Origin: Phlebotomus papatasi
Lineage: Eukaryota > Arthropoda > Insecta > Diptera > Psychodidae
DNA: 64,000 bases
Reading direction: 5' to 3'
Assembly (NCBI RefSeq): GCF_024763615.1
Contig: NC_077223.1
Location: 3,472,001-3,536,000 of the forward strand
Part shown: piece by piece, positions 10,879-21,574 of the stretch
How the letters are laid out: each line of letters opens with the position of its first letter
How positions within the stretch are numbered: position 1 is the stretch's first letter
Program-made: the position numbers and the translations under genes
Notes under the pieces: model-generated
Seen by the model: only the letters and a program-made list of their open reading frames with translations
Database searches by the model: none
What the model was told of the DNA's origin: nothing

Positions 10879-10960
10879 ATAGGCTTCCGGTAGATTTGCA
10901 AATAGGTTTGGTTTAGCTTGGAGTAGCTTTATCTCTTCGAAAGGTTATTAACGAATCGAT

Positions 10961-12270
10961 CGTGTTAATTTTCCGTTTTTTCGATATTAGATCATCTGAT
11001 ACATAAGTATTCGAAGACAAGTAATCCTTTTTTCGATAAGTGATAAGGTTCAGGAACAGTAAAATCTCAAAAATGGAATTAACTTGATGACTAAATTGAA
11101 GCATCGTCGCTATATTGCTGTCTCCTTAGAGTTGGAGCAATTTCAAAACATCATGGGGGATGTATGGGATGATAAATAAAAGTCTATTTGATGACTGGGT
11201 TTTTAGAACGAAGAATGAGAAATGAAAATTGCGATGAGAACAACTCACAAGTTGTCTCTCAACATGATGATGATGCTCAAATAAACAAACAAAAGTCAGT
11301 GCCAAACCATCAACCAGCCATACAATTTCCATTATCACGAACACCATGGAATTCGATATTGGAAAGCATGTTCCACTTTTCTCATCCTCACATTTTCTCC
11401 CATATATATATATATATATATCTTTTTTTATTCGGCAAGACTTTTTGTCTTTTGCCATCCTGAACTCTGAGTTTTCGTTGGCAGCAATTGGGGCCATACC
11501 CCTCGTTTTCAGTCGCCAATCTGGCTAAAGTGTAACACGTACATAATAATGTAAAACAAGAGGAACAGAAAAAAAAAACCTTCACCTCGGATGTTGTTTT
11601 ATCAACGGGATATGGGGGTGGAAAGGTGAAAAGAAGGAGTGAACTGCGGAATTCCAATTTCATCCACTTTAGTCGAACACAGCGAGGAAATTTTTTAACT
11701 GACAAAAGCTTTTTTTTCTTTTTCCAGCAGAGCTTTTAAATTGGATACCATAGTGAAAGATTGAAAAAAGGAATCGTGTATCTTATTATTTGAATAGAAC
11801 AATAACTGGCAAAATTGACAATAACTTTTGCAATACAATAGATTTTCAGTAAAATTCTTTAGAATGTTATTTGAATTGTATAAAAAATCGGACGCGACAC
11901 CCCCGCGACACAGTTTGAAATTCAACGACTTTTTGTTCATCTCAATTTTTTCATCTTTGTTCAACCAGAATTTAAAAGTAGCTCGATCTTAAAAGAATCG
12001 GAGAGTCTACTGTAATCAGTAACAATTTTTAATAAATATACACTGTACCCTATGGCACATGTTACGTGTTTCAAGTTATTTGCCGCTTTTTCGAGAAGAC
12101 AGGCTACCGATCAAGGTGTCTGCAACTTAGGTGCATTTGATGTGGAACATGTGCAATGATTATAATAAAAAATCATTTTAGAGCATTTACACTTTATCGA
12201 TGTACTATTGACGGATTTTGAGACTCCAAAGTGTCTCATATAAAAGATAAAAAGTTTACAATTTGCATCA
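10961..12270. other. Non-coding stretch with a short (TA)n run
   Basis: No gene or TIR recognised. A (TA)n microsatellite lies at 11401-11421. ORFs across it on both strands encode low-complexity or unremarkable peptides. Confidence 0.45.
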
Positions 12271-12549
12271 GATTCCGTTGATGTTCGAAAAATTCAAACA
12301 TAATTTCGAATTTCGAAAAAACAAACAAAATTAAGTCCTTGCGTTCAGTAATAACATTCTTGATTTTAGAACCCTCTCCAGTTGAGGTTAACATTGTACC
12401 GATTCGAAGGTATATCAGAAGAGAACTTATCTAAAAACCTGTTGGAATTTCGAAAATTTAGATCGACAAGTTCTAAAAAAGTGAATGAGTTAATGAAAAA
12501 GGACATTTATTAGAATAAAATTAAAATTTAAACGTTCTGTCCTCCTTAT

Positions 12550-12770
12550 CTCTTTCGCGTCTTTAGGGTAATGTCAAGACTCGGGGAAAAAAGTTTTTTT
12601 TGGGTATTTACATTAATTGAAATCTATCTGTTCGTGCACGACATCATAATAGAAGGATGTAAGATTCTTGGCTCATTTTCTCAAGACTCCAGTTAGATTT
12701 CAATTAATGTAAATAGCCAAAAAGAAACTTTTCTCCCCGGGTCATATATGACCCTAAAGACGCGAAAGAG
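12550..12770. mobile_element. Foldback MITE (CTCTTTCGCGTC ends), TTAA-type target
   Basis: CTCTTTCGCGTCTTTAGGGT at the left is inverted at the right (ACCCTAAAGACGCGAAAGAG), and the inner parts (TTACATTAATTGAAATCTA) also pair, giving ~75-base arms. Flanks are TTAT (12546-12549) and TTAA (12771-12774), best read as a TTAA duplication with one substitution. Confidence 0.78.
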
Positions 12771-12804
12771 TTAAACAAAAATTCCCTTTTTGCAGCCAAC
12801 GTTT

Positions 12805-12861
12805 CTTCTTCTTCTTCTATTTTATGTAAGGCTGTCGGACTCACTCGGGTCCATATAGCCA
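12805..12861 (-). mobile_element. Tiny retroposon with (GAA)n tail, copy 1
   Basis: On the minus strand the unit starts GGCTATATGGACCCGAG, runs ~43 bases to CATAAAATA and ends in (GAA)n. It is bounded by GCAGCCAACGTTT (12792-12804) and GCAGCAAACGTTT (12862-12874), a 13-bp duplication with one difference. The 5' end is the same nucleotide as in copy 2, so it is not a random truncation. A variable-length direct duplication plus a 3' microsatellite tail is the signature of LINE-driven retroposition. Confidence 0.75.
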
Positions 12862-13000
12862 GCAGCAAACGTTTACAAGTTGTTATTGACATGGCTGACA
12901 TTTAAAGTGTCATGAATACCGAAAATTCAAAATGAACAAACAACCAACGCTAAAAGGGTGAATATGTGAACTTGCACTTTAAACTTTCGAAAAAGTTTAC

Positions 13001-13075
13001 ACAGTTTCGAAAAAGCTCTCCTGAGATTCGAACGCAAATTGTCTTATGACATTGCCAGAGTCTTACAGAATTCCC
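13001..13075. mobile_element. MITE family G4 right-end fragment
   Basis: CGAAAAAGCTCTCCTGAGAT, then CTTATGACATTGCCAGAG and TACAGAATTCCCC match the right end of the element at 2068-2415. The left end is missing. Confidence 0.6.
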
Positions 13076-13093
13076 CTCCAGGTCAGATTCATA

Positions 13094-13318
13094 AAGGCTT
13101 CTATAAATTGCATTGGGAGCAATTTTCTTCAAAAATCGCATTTTTGACAGAATTTTGACGTTTCCACCTACAACAGTGCAGACGATTTCCTTCAAAAAAG
13201 CAATTTTTCATTAAAATTTCTTTCAATGTGTAGAGGTCTTCTTCTTCTTCTTCTTCTTCTATTTTATGTAAGGCTGTCGGACTCACTCGGGTCCATATAG
13301 CCAATGTGTAGAGGTCTT
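13094..13318. mobile_element. MITE family K, copy 3, interrupted near its right tip
   Basis: Inverted relative to copy 2: GGGAGCAATTTTCTTCAAAA, GACGTTTCCACCTACA and the tip AATGTGTAGAGGTC. The tip is duplicated because the tiny retroposon at 13241-13302 inserted there. Confidence 0.65.
13241..13302 (-). mobile_element. Tiny retroposon with (GAA)n tail, copy 2
   Basis: Same ~43-base core as copy 1 with a slightly longer GAA tail, flanked by a perfect 16-bp duplication AATGTGTAGAGGTCTT (13225-13240 and 13303-13318). The RNA would fold: GGCU pairs with AGCC, and GGAC pairs with GUCC inside it. It is too short to carry a normal pol III A/B-box head. It may be a minimal SINE or the repeatedly copied 3' end of a LINE. 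Confidence 0.8.
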
Positions 13319-13321
13319 AAA

Positions 13322-13930
13322 ACAGAATCTTCTTCGTTTGACAGCTCTCTCCGGTTGAGGTTTTTCCTTTACCGATTCGAAGGTATATCAGAGAGAACTT
13401 ACATAAAAACCCGTTGGAAGTTTGAACGACTTACACAAAAGTGAGCAAGTTCATCAAAAGGACATTTATTTTAATGAAAATGCAAAGCAAACGTTCTGCC
13501 ATCCTAAAATTGTACAAAACTACACAACAAATTGCTTCTTTTCATTAAACGTTTGCACACTGTTGTTGACATTGCTGACGATTGAAGTGTCGAGAATACC
13601 GAAATTCGAAATGGCAGAACAATCAGCACTAAAGCAGCGAGTACGCGAACTTGCACTTTAGGCTTCCGGTAGATTTTCGGATTTCCAGTGGATTTTCGAT
13701 TTTTCGCTTGGCTTTGGAGTGGCTATGTCTCTTTGAAAGGAAAAAATAAGAAGTGCTCGAAACTCGAAGCATATGCAAAGCCTCAAAGCCAGCTGTATTT
13801 TGAAACTCGAGACACTTCGAAATTCAAACATGAGATGCTCGAGCCGCCACGTGGACGAAACGAGAAGTAAAAATGCTTTTTCTCTAGTTTTCGAAACCGA
13901 TCTTCGAATAAATTGCCCCTTGAAGAAACT
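13322..13930. mobile_element. Family E element
   Basis: An almost uninterrupted E centre: GGTATATCAGAGAGAAC, AAGTGAGCAAGTTCATC, GTTGTTGACATTGCTGACG and GGCTTCCGGTAGATTTTC. It is followed by an arm with CACTTCGAAATTC and a TTTTCGAAACCGATCTTCGA tail like those at 46.5 and 48.7 kb. Non-coding. Confidence 0.7.
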
Positions 13931-14012
13931 CCGACTGTGACTGCTCGGACTTTATGCACTCTAGCAATATACTCTAGGCCCAAATCTTTTATTACGAAGC
14001 CTTTTTTCTGTA

Positions 14013-14186
14013 GGAGAAAGTGTCCATGCTTCGTACGTTCTCAAGCTTCGTAATGACTAAATTTTTTCTATGTTTCTGAAAAAATGTGACTCTGCAATAT
14101 ATTTTAAAAACTATGCACTTTTCGTCATTCACTTTTTAGTTATTAGTACGAAACTTGGGATCGTACAAAGTATGGACACTTTCCTC
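14013..14186. mobile_element. MITE family G3 (GGAGAAAGTGTCCATGC ends), copy 1
   Basis: The left end GGAGAAAGTGTCCATGCTTC is inverted at the right (TATGGACACTTTCCTC), with AAGCTTCGTAATGACTAA matched by TTAGTTATTAGTACGAA. TA precedes the left end. Relative at 32023-32166. Confidence 0.75.
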
Positions 14187-14364
14187 AATTTGATAAATCA
14201 GATTAAATGTATTTGTACTCTATCCTTTAGCTGTATTGCAAATCCATTTACATTACAAAGGAATTCTGTTTGAATTGCTCGAACAAGAGTTGCAATAATT
14301 GTTAAAGAAGAGTAAGTAAACTTATTGTGAGAATTTTACGAAATTTTCTTCAATGTTAATTGTA

Positions 14365-14672
14365 TTTATGTACAGAGAATCGTCAATCACAGCAAGTGAT
14401 ACTCAAATCATCCAGTTTTTTCTCAGTGAAGATAGGAAAAATTCCTGCCTCCACCCAGAATCGAACTGCGCAATGCAATTGGTTAAAGGTCGTGTAGGAA
14501 GTCAAGCAGAGCATGTGGCCTCTAATATCTCAGTCAATAGAGCACTCGTCTAGTTAACGAGAGGTCTCCAGTTCGATTCTGGGTGGAGGCAGGAATTTTT
14601 CCTATCTCCACTGAGAAAAAACTGGATGATTTGAGTGTCACTTGCTCTGTTTGACAATTCTCTGTACATAAA
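14365..14672. mobile_element. 308-bp foldback carrying a tRNA-like sequence
   Basis: Two ~105-base arms (14365-14470 and 14565-14672) are over 90% complementary by eye, from TTTATGTACAGAGAAT at the tip to the CCAGAATCGAACT that borders the loop. Each arm holds the 3' half of a tRNA-like sequence; the ~94-base loop supplies one matching 5' half. Other work could class it as a MITE that captured a tRNA gene or as a SINE in inverted repeat. Confidence 0.8.
14518..14591 (+). tRNA. tRNA-like sequence (Thr AGU), probably a pseudogene
   Basis: The acceptor stem GCCTCTA/TGGAGGC pairs fully (one G-U). The anticodon stem CTCGT/ACGAG encloses CTAGTTA, reading AGU (Thr). The T arm CCAG-TTCGATT-CTGG contains a good B box. 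Weak points: one extra base before the D arm, a D stem with a mismatch, and AGTCAATA in place of the usual GG-containing D loop. The repeat context favours a pseudogene or element-borne promoter over a functional tRNA. Confidence 0.5.
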
Positions 14673-15334
14673 CTAATTTATTTCTTTTAAAAATCAACGT
14701 CTCTATAAAAAATTTACATTATGCGTTGTAGGCAAATTCACTGTGAAGATAGTGTAATTTTCCTCTTGATTTGTTTGATGTGCAAGTGATGAGAATTACT
14801 TCAATTGAATTGGAAATAATTGATGCATTGTCTTGCTATAAATTCATCGTTCCAAATCACTTGTCTCTGCTATAAGCTTTAAACCTATATATAATACGAT
14901 TGTATCATATACCAAGAATATATTATTCTGCTGAGAACAAGACAATAATATTCAATTGAATTGAATTCTACATTTAGATCAAAGACTAATTCTGTCAATA
15001 TTCATTGATTTCCAAATATTTGAAGGGGCTATTGAAGAAAATTGTGTGATACAGAGCTTTGTAGAGACGTAGAGCAGCATGGTAATATAGCATTTATTGA
15101 ATTGAAATTGTTTAGAGCTGAATAAAATCATTTCGGATTTGTCCATAATCCCAAAACCTAAAGACCAAAGAATCCAAATCAGTCCTTAGGCTTCTTACAG
15201 TTTCTTAACCTTAAGAAATTAGTAAGAGGAATTACTTTAAGCTTTTTATGACTTAAAATATATCCAGGAACGACAGGATGGTGTGATTGTAGAGCAATGA
15301 TAAAAATATAAAATATGTTAATAATACGGACAAT
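14673..15334. other. Non-coding AT-rich stretch
   Basis: Nothing recognisable apart from AT-rich words; no TIRs or matches elsewhere in the window were seen. Confidence 0.4.
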
Positions 15335-15368
15335 GACTTACGGGAGGGTCTCCCAAAAACCGTAAGTC
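15335..15368. repeat. Short hairpin
   Basis: GACTTACGG at 15335-15343 and CCGTAAGTC at 15360-15368 pair perfectly, with a small GGG/CCC inner stem in the loop. It lies 10 bp upstream of a family A copy. Confidence 0.5.
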
Positions 15369-15378
15369 GATATCCCCA

Positions 15379-15543
15379 AAGCGGTCTTCAGACTAGAGGT
15401 TTAGCCTAGTTTCCAAACGTTTCAAAATCCTAATTTGTCTTTAACAATCCAATCCTAAATAAAATTCTTCCAAAAAATCGTGATTGATAAGAAATTAGAG
15501 CAGTTAAGCCATTTGGTTAAGCCTTAGGTCCGAAGCCCGTATA
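15379..15543 (+). mobile_element. MITE family A, copy 2
   Basis: AGCGGTCTTCAGACTAGAGG at the left and AAGCCTTAGGTCCGAAGCCC at the right, in the same order as at 418-629 but ~40 bases shorter in the middle. Confidence 0.7.
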
Positions 15544-17180
15544 ACCGTGTGGCTTCAAAGTAGCTCTAACTAAAAGATCAATTTAATACCAATTTGTACA
15601 TAACCTTTAAGTACAATAAAAACAAGTCTCCATCAAAATTTATTTAGTCCAAAAACTTTTTGCAGCTTCTTGAAAGTTTCAGTATTTATTCAGTGAAAAA
15701 AAAGTCCATTTTAAATATAATTACAAACAATTCAAATGACTTTAATTTTTTCACAAGGGAAAAAAGTTTACTGAAAAGCATCAGGGAAGACGCAAAAACT
15801 TTTTCGGCATCTTCTATATCTTGGTGGGATGAAGGAGAAACCTTGAGTGAGGGTAAGGATACGAAAATTAAAGAGCTCCCCCTGACATTACTTTTTTTTT
15901 CTTTTGAGTCACGGAATTTACGATAGACCCATCTTAATTGTAATATCATTATTGCTTCGATAATCACGGACCGTTAAAAAAGAAACCTTAGGGGAGCTTT
16001 TAGGGGCACTTTTTTCCATTTCCCAATGCCAAGGAACCAATTAAAAAACGAGAAAATTGATGATAATTCAATGGAAATGACGTATCCATAGAAAGTCCAG
16101 TAAAAATTGAGGACATGACCAAAATTACATCATCAATAAAACTTGAAATCCATCTTAAGAAAACGACAGAGAAAAAAGTTATTTTGTAAAAGAGTGTCAA
16201 GAAAATTCCTTGGGTGATTGAACGCGGCGCAAAGAAGAACATTTTCAGAGTTCACTGCACCTCCTAAAGAATGTACAGAGTTATATATATATAGAATATA
16301 TATATAGCAATTCCATATAGAAATTTTCCAACACGCACAGAGTGAAAAATTGCACTAGCTGAGAAGACGGTATAACCGCAGAATATATCGGAAGTATTTT
16401 CCGAAATACGTTAAATCCTTTCTAAATTGGATAAAAGGAAGTGCAGACAGGTGAAAAAAAAACCTTGATATCTCCTCAATAGTTGGAATTCCCTTTGAAA
16501 GCTTCGGGAATTTTACAAGAACTATTTTCATTCCTTCTGACAGATTTTAAAGGTTTTTAAAGATAACACATCTCTATAAAATGGATTTCTACTCGATTTG
16601 AATTTGGAAACGGAAATTCGTTTCTCTGTCCGAAATTCGAAAATGTGTCTTGGATGGTGCGTTGTACGTGCTAAAACTGGATGTAGTACAAAATATACAT
16701 AACATTATAAAACACGAAATTCCCCCTTTTCTTGGCGTTTGTATAGTTCTTGTTTTCAAATTAGATGTGAAATATAAATTTATTCAAGAAAAAAAGCTTT
16801 CTAGCTCTTAGCCAATATCGAATATGTCTTAGCTTTTCGACAAACTGGCAATTTCTTCAGGCTCCTTTAGCTGAAATTCTTTAAAATCTTTATGAATAGC
16901 AGCTCAGAATTTTATTAAATTGTAGCCTGACAACTATCGAGCATTTTTATTTCACTAAATTATAAATAAATAAGTTTTATTAATTATTATTAATAAAGTA
17001 GATAATAAAAAAACGATAAAAGATAAAGAAAGAGAGTGAAATATCCTTGGTTAGAAGAAAACCAAAGGGTTATGACATATCTTGGCAAATTAAATTTTGT
17101 TAAAAATGTTTCTTAGTGAATTTTACTTTATGTACTTATAGTACTAACCAAAATATAAACTGTTTAGGACACAGATTCCC
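15544..17180. other. Non-coding stretch
   Basis: No gene or TIR found. Interrupted (TA)n tracts at 16282-16310. ORFs at 15.66-15.97 kb on opposite strands overlap each other and show no domain. Confidence 0.4.
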
Positions 17181-17190
17181 TTATGCCTAA

Positions 17191-17338
17191 TACCCAGCGC
17201 ACAATAACTTTTGTTTATAAAAATATTTTCAAAATTTCCTACGAGAGTGAGCGAGATGACTAGATTTACGTTTCATTCACTCTCACTGAAATATCAGTAA
17301 CATGTTTACAAAATAAAAGTTATTGTGTCGTGGGCACA
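17191..17338. mobile_element. Short inverted-repeat element with 10-bp direct flanks
   Basis: TACCCAGCGCACAATAAC at the left and GTTATTGTGTCGTGGGCACA at the right are inverted. TTATGCCTAA flanks both sides perfectly (17181-17190, 17339-17348). The ~10-bp duplication is longer than the 8 bp of hAT and closer to Mutator-like elements, but class is open. Confidence 0.7.
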
Positions 17339-17348
17339 TTATGCCTAA

Positions 17349-17465
17349 CGCACAATAACTTTTATTTTGTAAACATGTTTTTTTTGATATTTCAATGAAA
17401 GTGAATGAGATCTAGATCTAGTCATCTCGCTCATTCTCATAGGAAATTTTGAAAACATGTTTAAA
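17349..17465. mobile_element. Second copy of the CGCACAATAAC element, truncated
   Basis: Starts CGCACAATAACTTTTATTTT right after the flank of the copy at 17191 and keeps CTAGTCATCTCGCTCATTC; the far tip is missing. The order suggests the first copy inserted at the edge of this one. Confidence 0.6.
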
Positions 17466-17637
17466 AGCAATATTTTATTCTTTTTTTTGGTATTTTTGAA
17501 CGTATGTTAAGAGATGGAAAATAAATATCTTATCTTATATGATTTTTTTTTAATTGACGTACTTCTAAAAAATAAATGTGCCGAGCCAAGAATAAGAAAC
17601 TTAAAGGAAGAAAGCTTTCTTCTTTATATTTTGTTTA

Positions 17638-18010
17638 GCACATGACTACTCACATGTACTTATGCATAATCAATTTTTCTTCAAGTTTGTTCCTGTAACA
17701 ACTATTTTCCCCAGTCCCCGCCGTGTTCTAAAACCACAAAATAGTCGTGACAAGAACCAACATAGAGAAAAGTCAATTATGTAGGAAAGATTATGAAAAG
17801 GGGAAATATGAACATTTTTTAGCACATGATTATTCTCAAGGCTTTCTACACAATTTCTACACCAACACGAAGAAAAGTCGATAATGCAGAAGCACTTGAG
17901 AACAGCCATGTACTACAACAAAATGTTCAAGAGGAAGATTTCCCTTTTTCATTTGATGCTTTAATCGACTTTTCTCTGTGTTGGTTCCTGTCACGGCTGT
18001 TTGGTGGTTT
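17638..18010. repeat. Two adjacent hairpin repeats H
   Basis: Each is a long imperfect palindrome: TCTTTGTGTTGGTTCCTG-type words on one arm and CAGGAACCAACACAAAGA-type words on the other, with AGAAGCACTTGAGAA and AGCACATGA at the tips. One spans 17638-17820; the second starts near 17813 and shares the tip. Confidence 0.65.
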
Positions 18011-19048
18011 AGAATATTCAGGAGAAAGATTTCTCCCTTTCATTTTTCACTGTAATAGCACCACAATTCTTTTGACTTATATATTGCTGATTAAAATTCA
18101 AAGAATTCTGTAATTTTTTTACTCATCAAAAATTTATAAACAACTTCAAAGAAAACCAAAAAAAAAACCTTTTCTATATACTTCAAACAATTTTTTTAAT
18201 GCAGAGTGTCACAAAGGACTTAATAAGAACATCATTTCTTCGAATGGGTATCGTGGAAAGTTGAAAAACATGGAGAATGAAAGACCATAACTGAAGAAAA
18301 TCCAAGAAAGACGTCGATCTTTATCTCTATAATAATGGGGAACAATCTCAATTGTTAAATCCTGCACTCTTCAAAATTAATGGACTTAGACTTTCTTTCA
18401 ATATATCCGGCTTTTGTCCCCACTTGGAGTAATTTAAAAGCTTCTGTATACAATGACAAGAGTATATTTTCTCTTCCCATCGGAAAATTCTCTAATGCGC
18501 TTTTATGTCCGAGACTGCACATTTTCTCTTTTGAATCTAACAACAGAAATTCTTATGTGACCATAAAATTGTTTCAAATCTTAGCACAGGGCACTGACCG
18601 TTTAAGTTTTACCTCATGTGTTTGTATCTACATAAATGATTTCCTATTAATTTTTCTTAAAGAATAAAATCACTATAAAAACTTCGATACGTAACATTAA
18701 ATCGAAAAATCTCAAACAGTTGCATTGCTACTAAAATTATAAATTAAAAAAGCATCTAAAAATTTAAATCAAAAGAATTTTAATACACTCTGGCAAAAAT
18801 ACCTCAATGATCATCCGAATGTCACTTTATTCATTTTGAATAGCTATTCATTATGTATATACAAAAAGACTATTCAACTTAAAAGCAAAATTTTCCTATT
18901 TTTCCATGGAAAAACTACTTGGGATTAAAGTGTACAAAAAGGCTCTCATTCATAAACTTTAACGATAAGCAGAGACAAATTCGAAAAAAATGGCCAAATG
19001 ATCCATACTTTGCGAAACGCTCGAACCACGTAAATTCGATGCGCTTCT
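18011..19048. other. Non-coding stretch between hairpin repeats
   Basis: AT-rich with no recognised gene. Several 60-95 codon ORFs overlap in opposite directions without domain-like features. Confidence 0.4.
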
Positions 19049-19590
19049 ACGAAATCTACTTTTCTTTGTATGGGTTCCTGTCTCGACTGTTTTGTCCAGT
19101 CCTTACCGTGTTGCAAAACCGTCAAACAGTCGTGACAGGAACCAGAACAAATAAAAGTCGATTAAACAGAAGTACATGCAATTGCAATAGCACCAAATGA
19201 AAAGGGCAAATCTTCCTTAAGAACATTTCTTTTAGTACATAGCTATTCTCAAGTACTTCTGCATTATCAATTTTTCTTCGTGTTGGTTCCTGTCTCAACT
19301 ATTTTCCACAGTCCTTTCCGTGTTCTAAAATCACCAGTCGTGACAGAAACCATCACAAAGAACCGTCAATTATGTAGAAACACTTGAGAATATGAAAGTG
19401 CTAAAAAATGGAAATCTTTTTGCTGAACAATTTTTTAGCACATGACTGTTCTTAAGTGCTTCTTTATTATCAACTTTGGTTTGTGTTGATTCCTGTCTCG
19501 ACTGTTTAGTGTTTTTAGAACACGACCCGGCTTGGAGAAAGCAATCGAGACAAGAAGAAACACAAAGAAAAGTCTAATAATGGCATCGAT
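19049..19590. repeat. Three tandemly arranged hairpin repeats H
   Basis: Hairpins at about 19049-19220, 19225-19420 and 19430-19590 each carry GGTTCCTGTCTCGACTGTTT-type left arms and complementary right arms such as CAGTCGTGACAGGAACC. Any transcript would form extended ~70-bp double-stranded stems. Copies also at 17.6 and 32.5 kb. Confidence 0.7.
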
Positions 19591-20841
19591 GACGATGGAA
19601 ACGATGATATACTGCTTTGGTGAGTGTTACCACAGTCACTTAATGAGGAGAATTTCGAATACCCCAAGTAGCTATCTCTAATCGTTTAACCTTTATTGTT
19701 TTTTTTTTTTTTTAATTTTATTCGAGACTTCAAAAATTCAAAGAACCTTATATAGATACACATGTTGCTTCTTGCATAAAGTTCGAGCAATCTAAGAGAG
19801 AATTTGCAATAAAATCAGCTGGTGCAGTAGAATATTTATGATTAGTATACCATTTCAGATACGATATGTATTCCGTTTGTGTCCACAAACTGTTCTATAA
19901 GTAATTTTGTGGTATATTAAATGCCTGAATGTTTGTCTTTTACTCCAGCTTTTTGTTACCCATCCCACCCCCCATTTCGAGGGTGGAATCCAATATATAA
20001 GAGGCGTATGTATGTGTGAAGGGTGAAAAATAACTTGGGGTAGATTGTGATCAACACTTAATTGCTGGTGTCTCTTGTCATGTGAACGTGTTCTGTATGC
20101 GCATCCCCAATTGTATATATATCTTCAACCATCATCCAGACCTTCTGGCCATTTTCACGCAGCCACTGTTACAGACACAAATCCGCCGAAAAACCCACTG
20201 AACCAGAAGCCATCGGGGTTTCAGGCAATTTCAACGGTTAGAAGCCATTGAGAGTAAACTCCTACGTGGATTTATGGATTACCGAGAAAATGTAATTTTA
20301 TCGTAAAATCCTACACCACAAAGTCCTAAACTTTAACACACCAAATCAATGATGAGTGTTTATGATGCCACCATATTATTTGGCTTTAAGTACTGCCTCT
20401 CAATTCATTGCTGCATGATTTAAGTGGGTTGAAAAGATTCTGTTTTGTTTCGAAATGTGAAACATATAGCGTATAAATATCTCAAGTGCTATATACACTC
20501 TGGCCTGAAATACTCAGAGAATGTACGAAAAACATTTTTGATGGATGAAAAATTGCGAAAAATATCTAAAATGTTGACAAGGCTTTTGTCTTGCAATTCC
20601 CATTAAATTCCTGCAAATACCAGTGCATTCAGTATATAACTAAAATGGCTTTCATAAGGCTGTTGTCACATAAATTCTGGAGAAATGTTTTTCAACGTAG
20701 GTAGTCAAAGCATCTTAGCTGTGCAGAATGCTCGACTTAGATATTATACACAGTTCTTGTCCGAACCATGAGGAAAATTACCATGTTCGAACGTTTTTGC
20801 TTAGGTTTACCGGTTCCAACCGATTTGAACCGATTTATATA
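19591..20841. other. Non-coding stretch, possible core-promoter-like TATA
   Basis: A 15-base poly-T is at 19700. TATATAAG occurs at 19994-20001 in a locally GC-richer stretch (19950-20290). No ORF or initiator supports a promoter, so this is only noted. Confidence 0.35.
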
Positions 20842-21049
20842 AGATAAAGTGCCCTCTAATTGACCGGTTCCTCGACTTGACCGGTGATGAATTTCTATAA
20901 AATTGTAACTGATTCGTATTTATTTATGGAATAATTGACCTATTAATGTTAGATCATACGCCAAATATTAGTGCAAATATAAATAAATTGAATAAATAAA
21001 TCTACCGGTCGAATTAAGGAACCGGTCGACTTGAGGGCACTTTACCTTA
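20842..21049. mobile_element. MITE with AAGRTAAAGTGCCCTC-type ends
   Basis: AGATAAAGTGCCCTC, ATTGACCGGTTCC and GACTTGACCGG at the left are inverted at the right (CCGGTCGAATTAAGGAACC, GTCGACTTGAGGGCAC, TTTACCT). TA on both sides. ~208 bp, non-coding. Confidence 0.8.
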
Positions 21050-21235
21050 TTTCCTAAAAAAATACTGAAAATTGCAGTAACACTTGCACTTTGAATGGGA
21101 GATTTATTATTGGTTCCTGTTGAAATTTATTCAGATCAAATAAATATTGTGAAAAATGAGAGAAAAATTACCGATAGTCCCTTCAATCGGTAATTCCAGA
21201 CTTCAAGTTGACCGTCAAATAAGCACCTCTCAGAT

Positions 21236-21574
21236 TTATAGCACACTGGAATTTTTCAAGTTCTTTCAGTGTAATTCCATTGCTAATCTCCGAGGGCAAA
21301 CGAGGAAAACCCGATTGATTGATATTTCCTGCGGACTTCCAGCTTACTGTTAAACAGTTTCCCGCGTCTCTTTTAAAATTCCATACTATAATAATTATAC
21401 ATAGCCAAGAAATGTCATTTTGGAATAAAAAATAGAAGGCACGTGAAAAAATGTTCAACAGTAAACTGGAAGTTCCACTGGAAATATTAATCAATCTGTT
21501 TTCCACCCGTTCGACGTCGAAAATTTAAAATGGAATTACTGGAAGTGTTTATACTTTCCAGTGTGCTCAATTAT
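21236..21574. mobile_element. Foldback element
   Basis: Outer arms: AGCACACTGGAATTTTTCAA at the left and ACTTTCCAGTGTGCTCAAT at the right. Inner arms: GATTGATTGATATTTCCTGC and TTACTGTTAAACAG pair with CAACAGTAAACTGGAAGT and AATATTAATCAATCTG. Arms of ~120 bases with small interruptions. Confidence 0.65.

Larger units (their letters stand above)
9590..10960. mobile_element. Family E element split by a foldback, which is itself invaded
   Basis: E sequence (GGTATATCAGAGAGAAC, AAGTGAGCAAGTTCATCAAA, GTTCTGCCA) runs from about 9590 to 9860 and resumes at 10625 (GACGATTGAAATGTCAA, AGAACAATCAGCGCTAA, GGCTTCCGGTAGATTT). The ~760 bases between are absent from the copy at 13322-13750 and form a separate foldback (9870-10625). 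The K2 MITE interrupts the right part at 10740. Confidence 0.65.
12275..12982. mobile_element. Family E element with two inserts
   Basis: E words run from TTGATGTTCGAAAAATTCAA (about 12278) to AACTTGCACTTTAAAC (about 12982). It is interrupted at 12550-12770 by a TTAA-type MITE and at 12805-12861 by a tiny (GAA)-tailed retroposon, both absent from other E copies. Confidence 0.7.

Noticed and set aside
12704..13304. Two ORFs with the shared peptide RVSPTALHKIEEEE
   Set aside because: This is the translation of the tiny retroposon and its GAA tail.
19994..20001. TATATAAG as a core promoter
   Set aside because: In AT-rich DNA this word is expected by chance; no initiator, first exon or transcript evidence.
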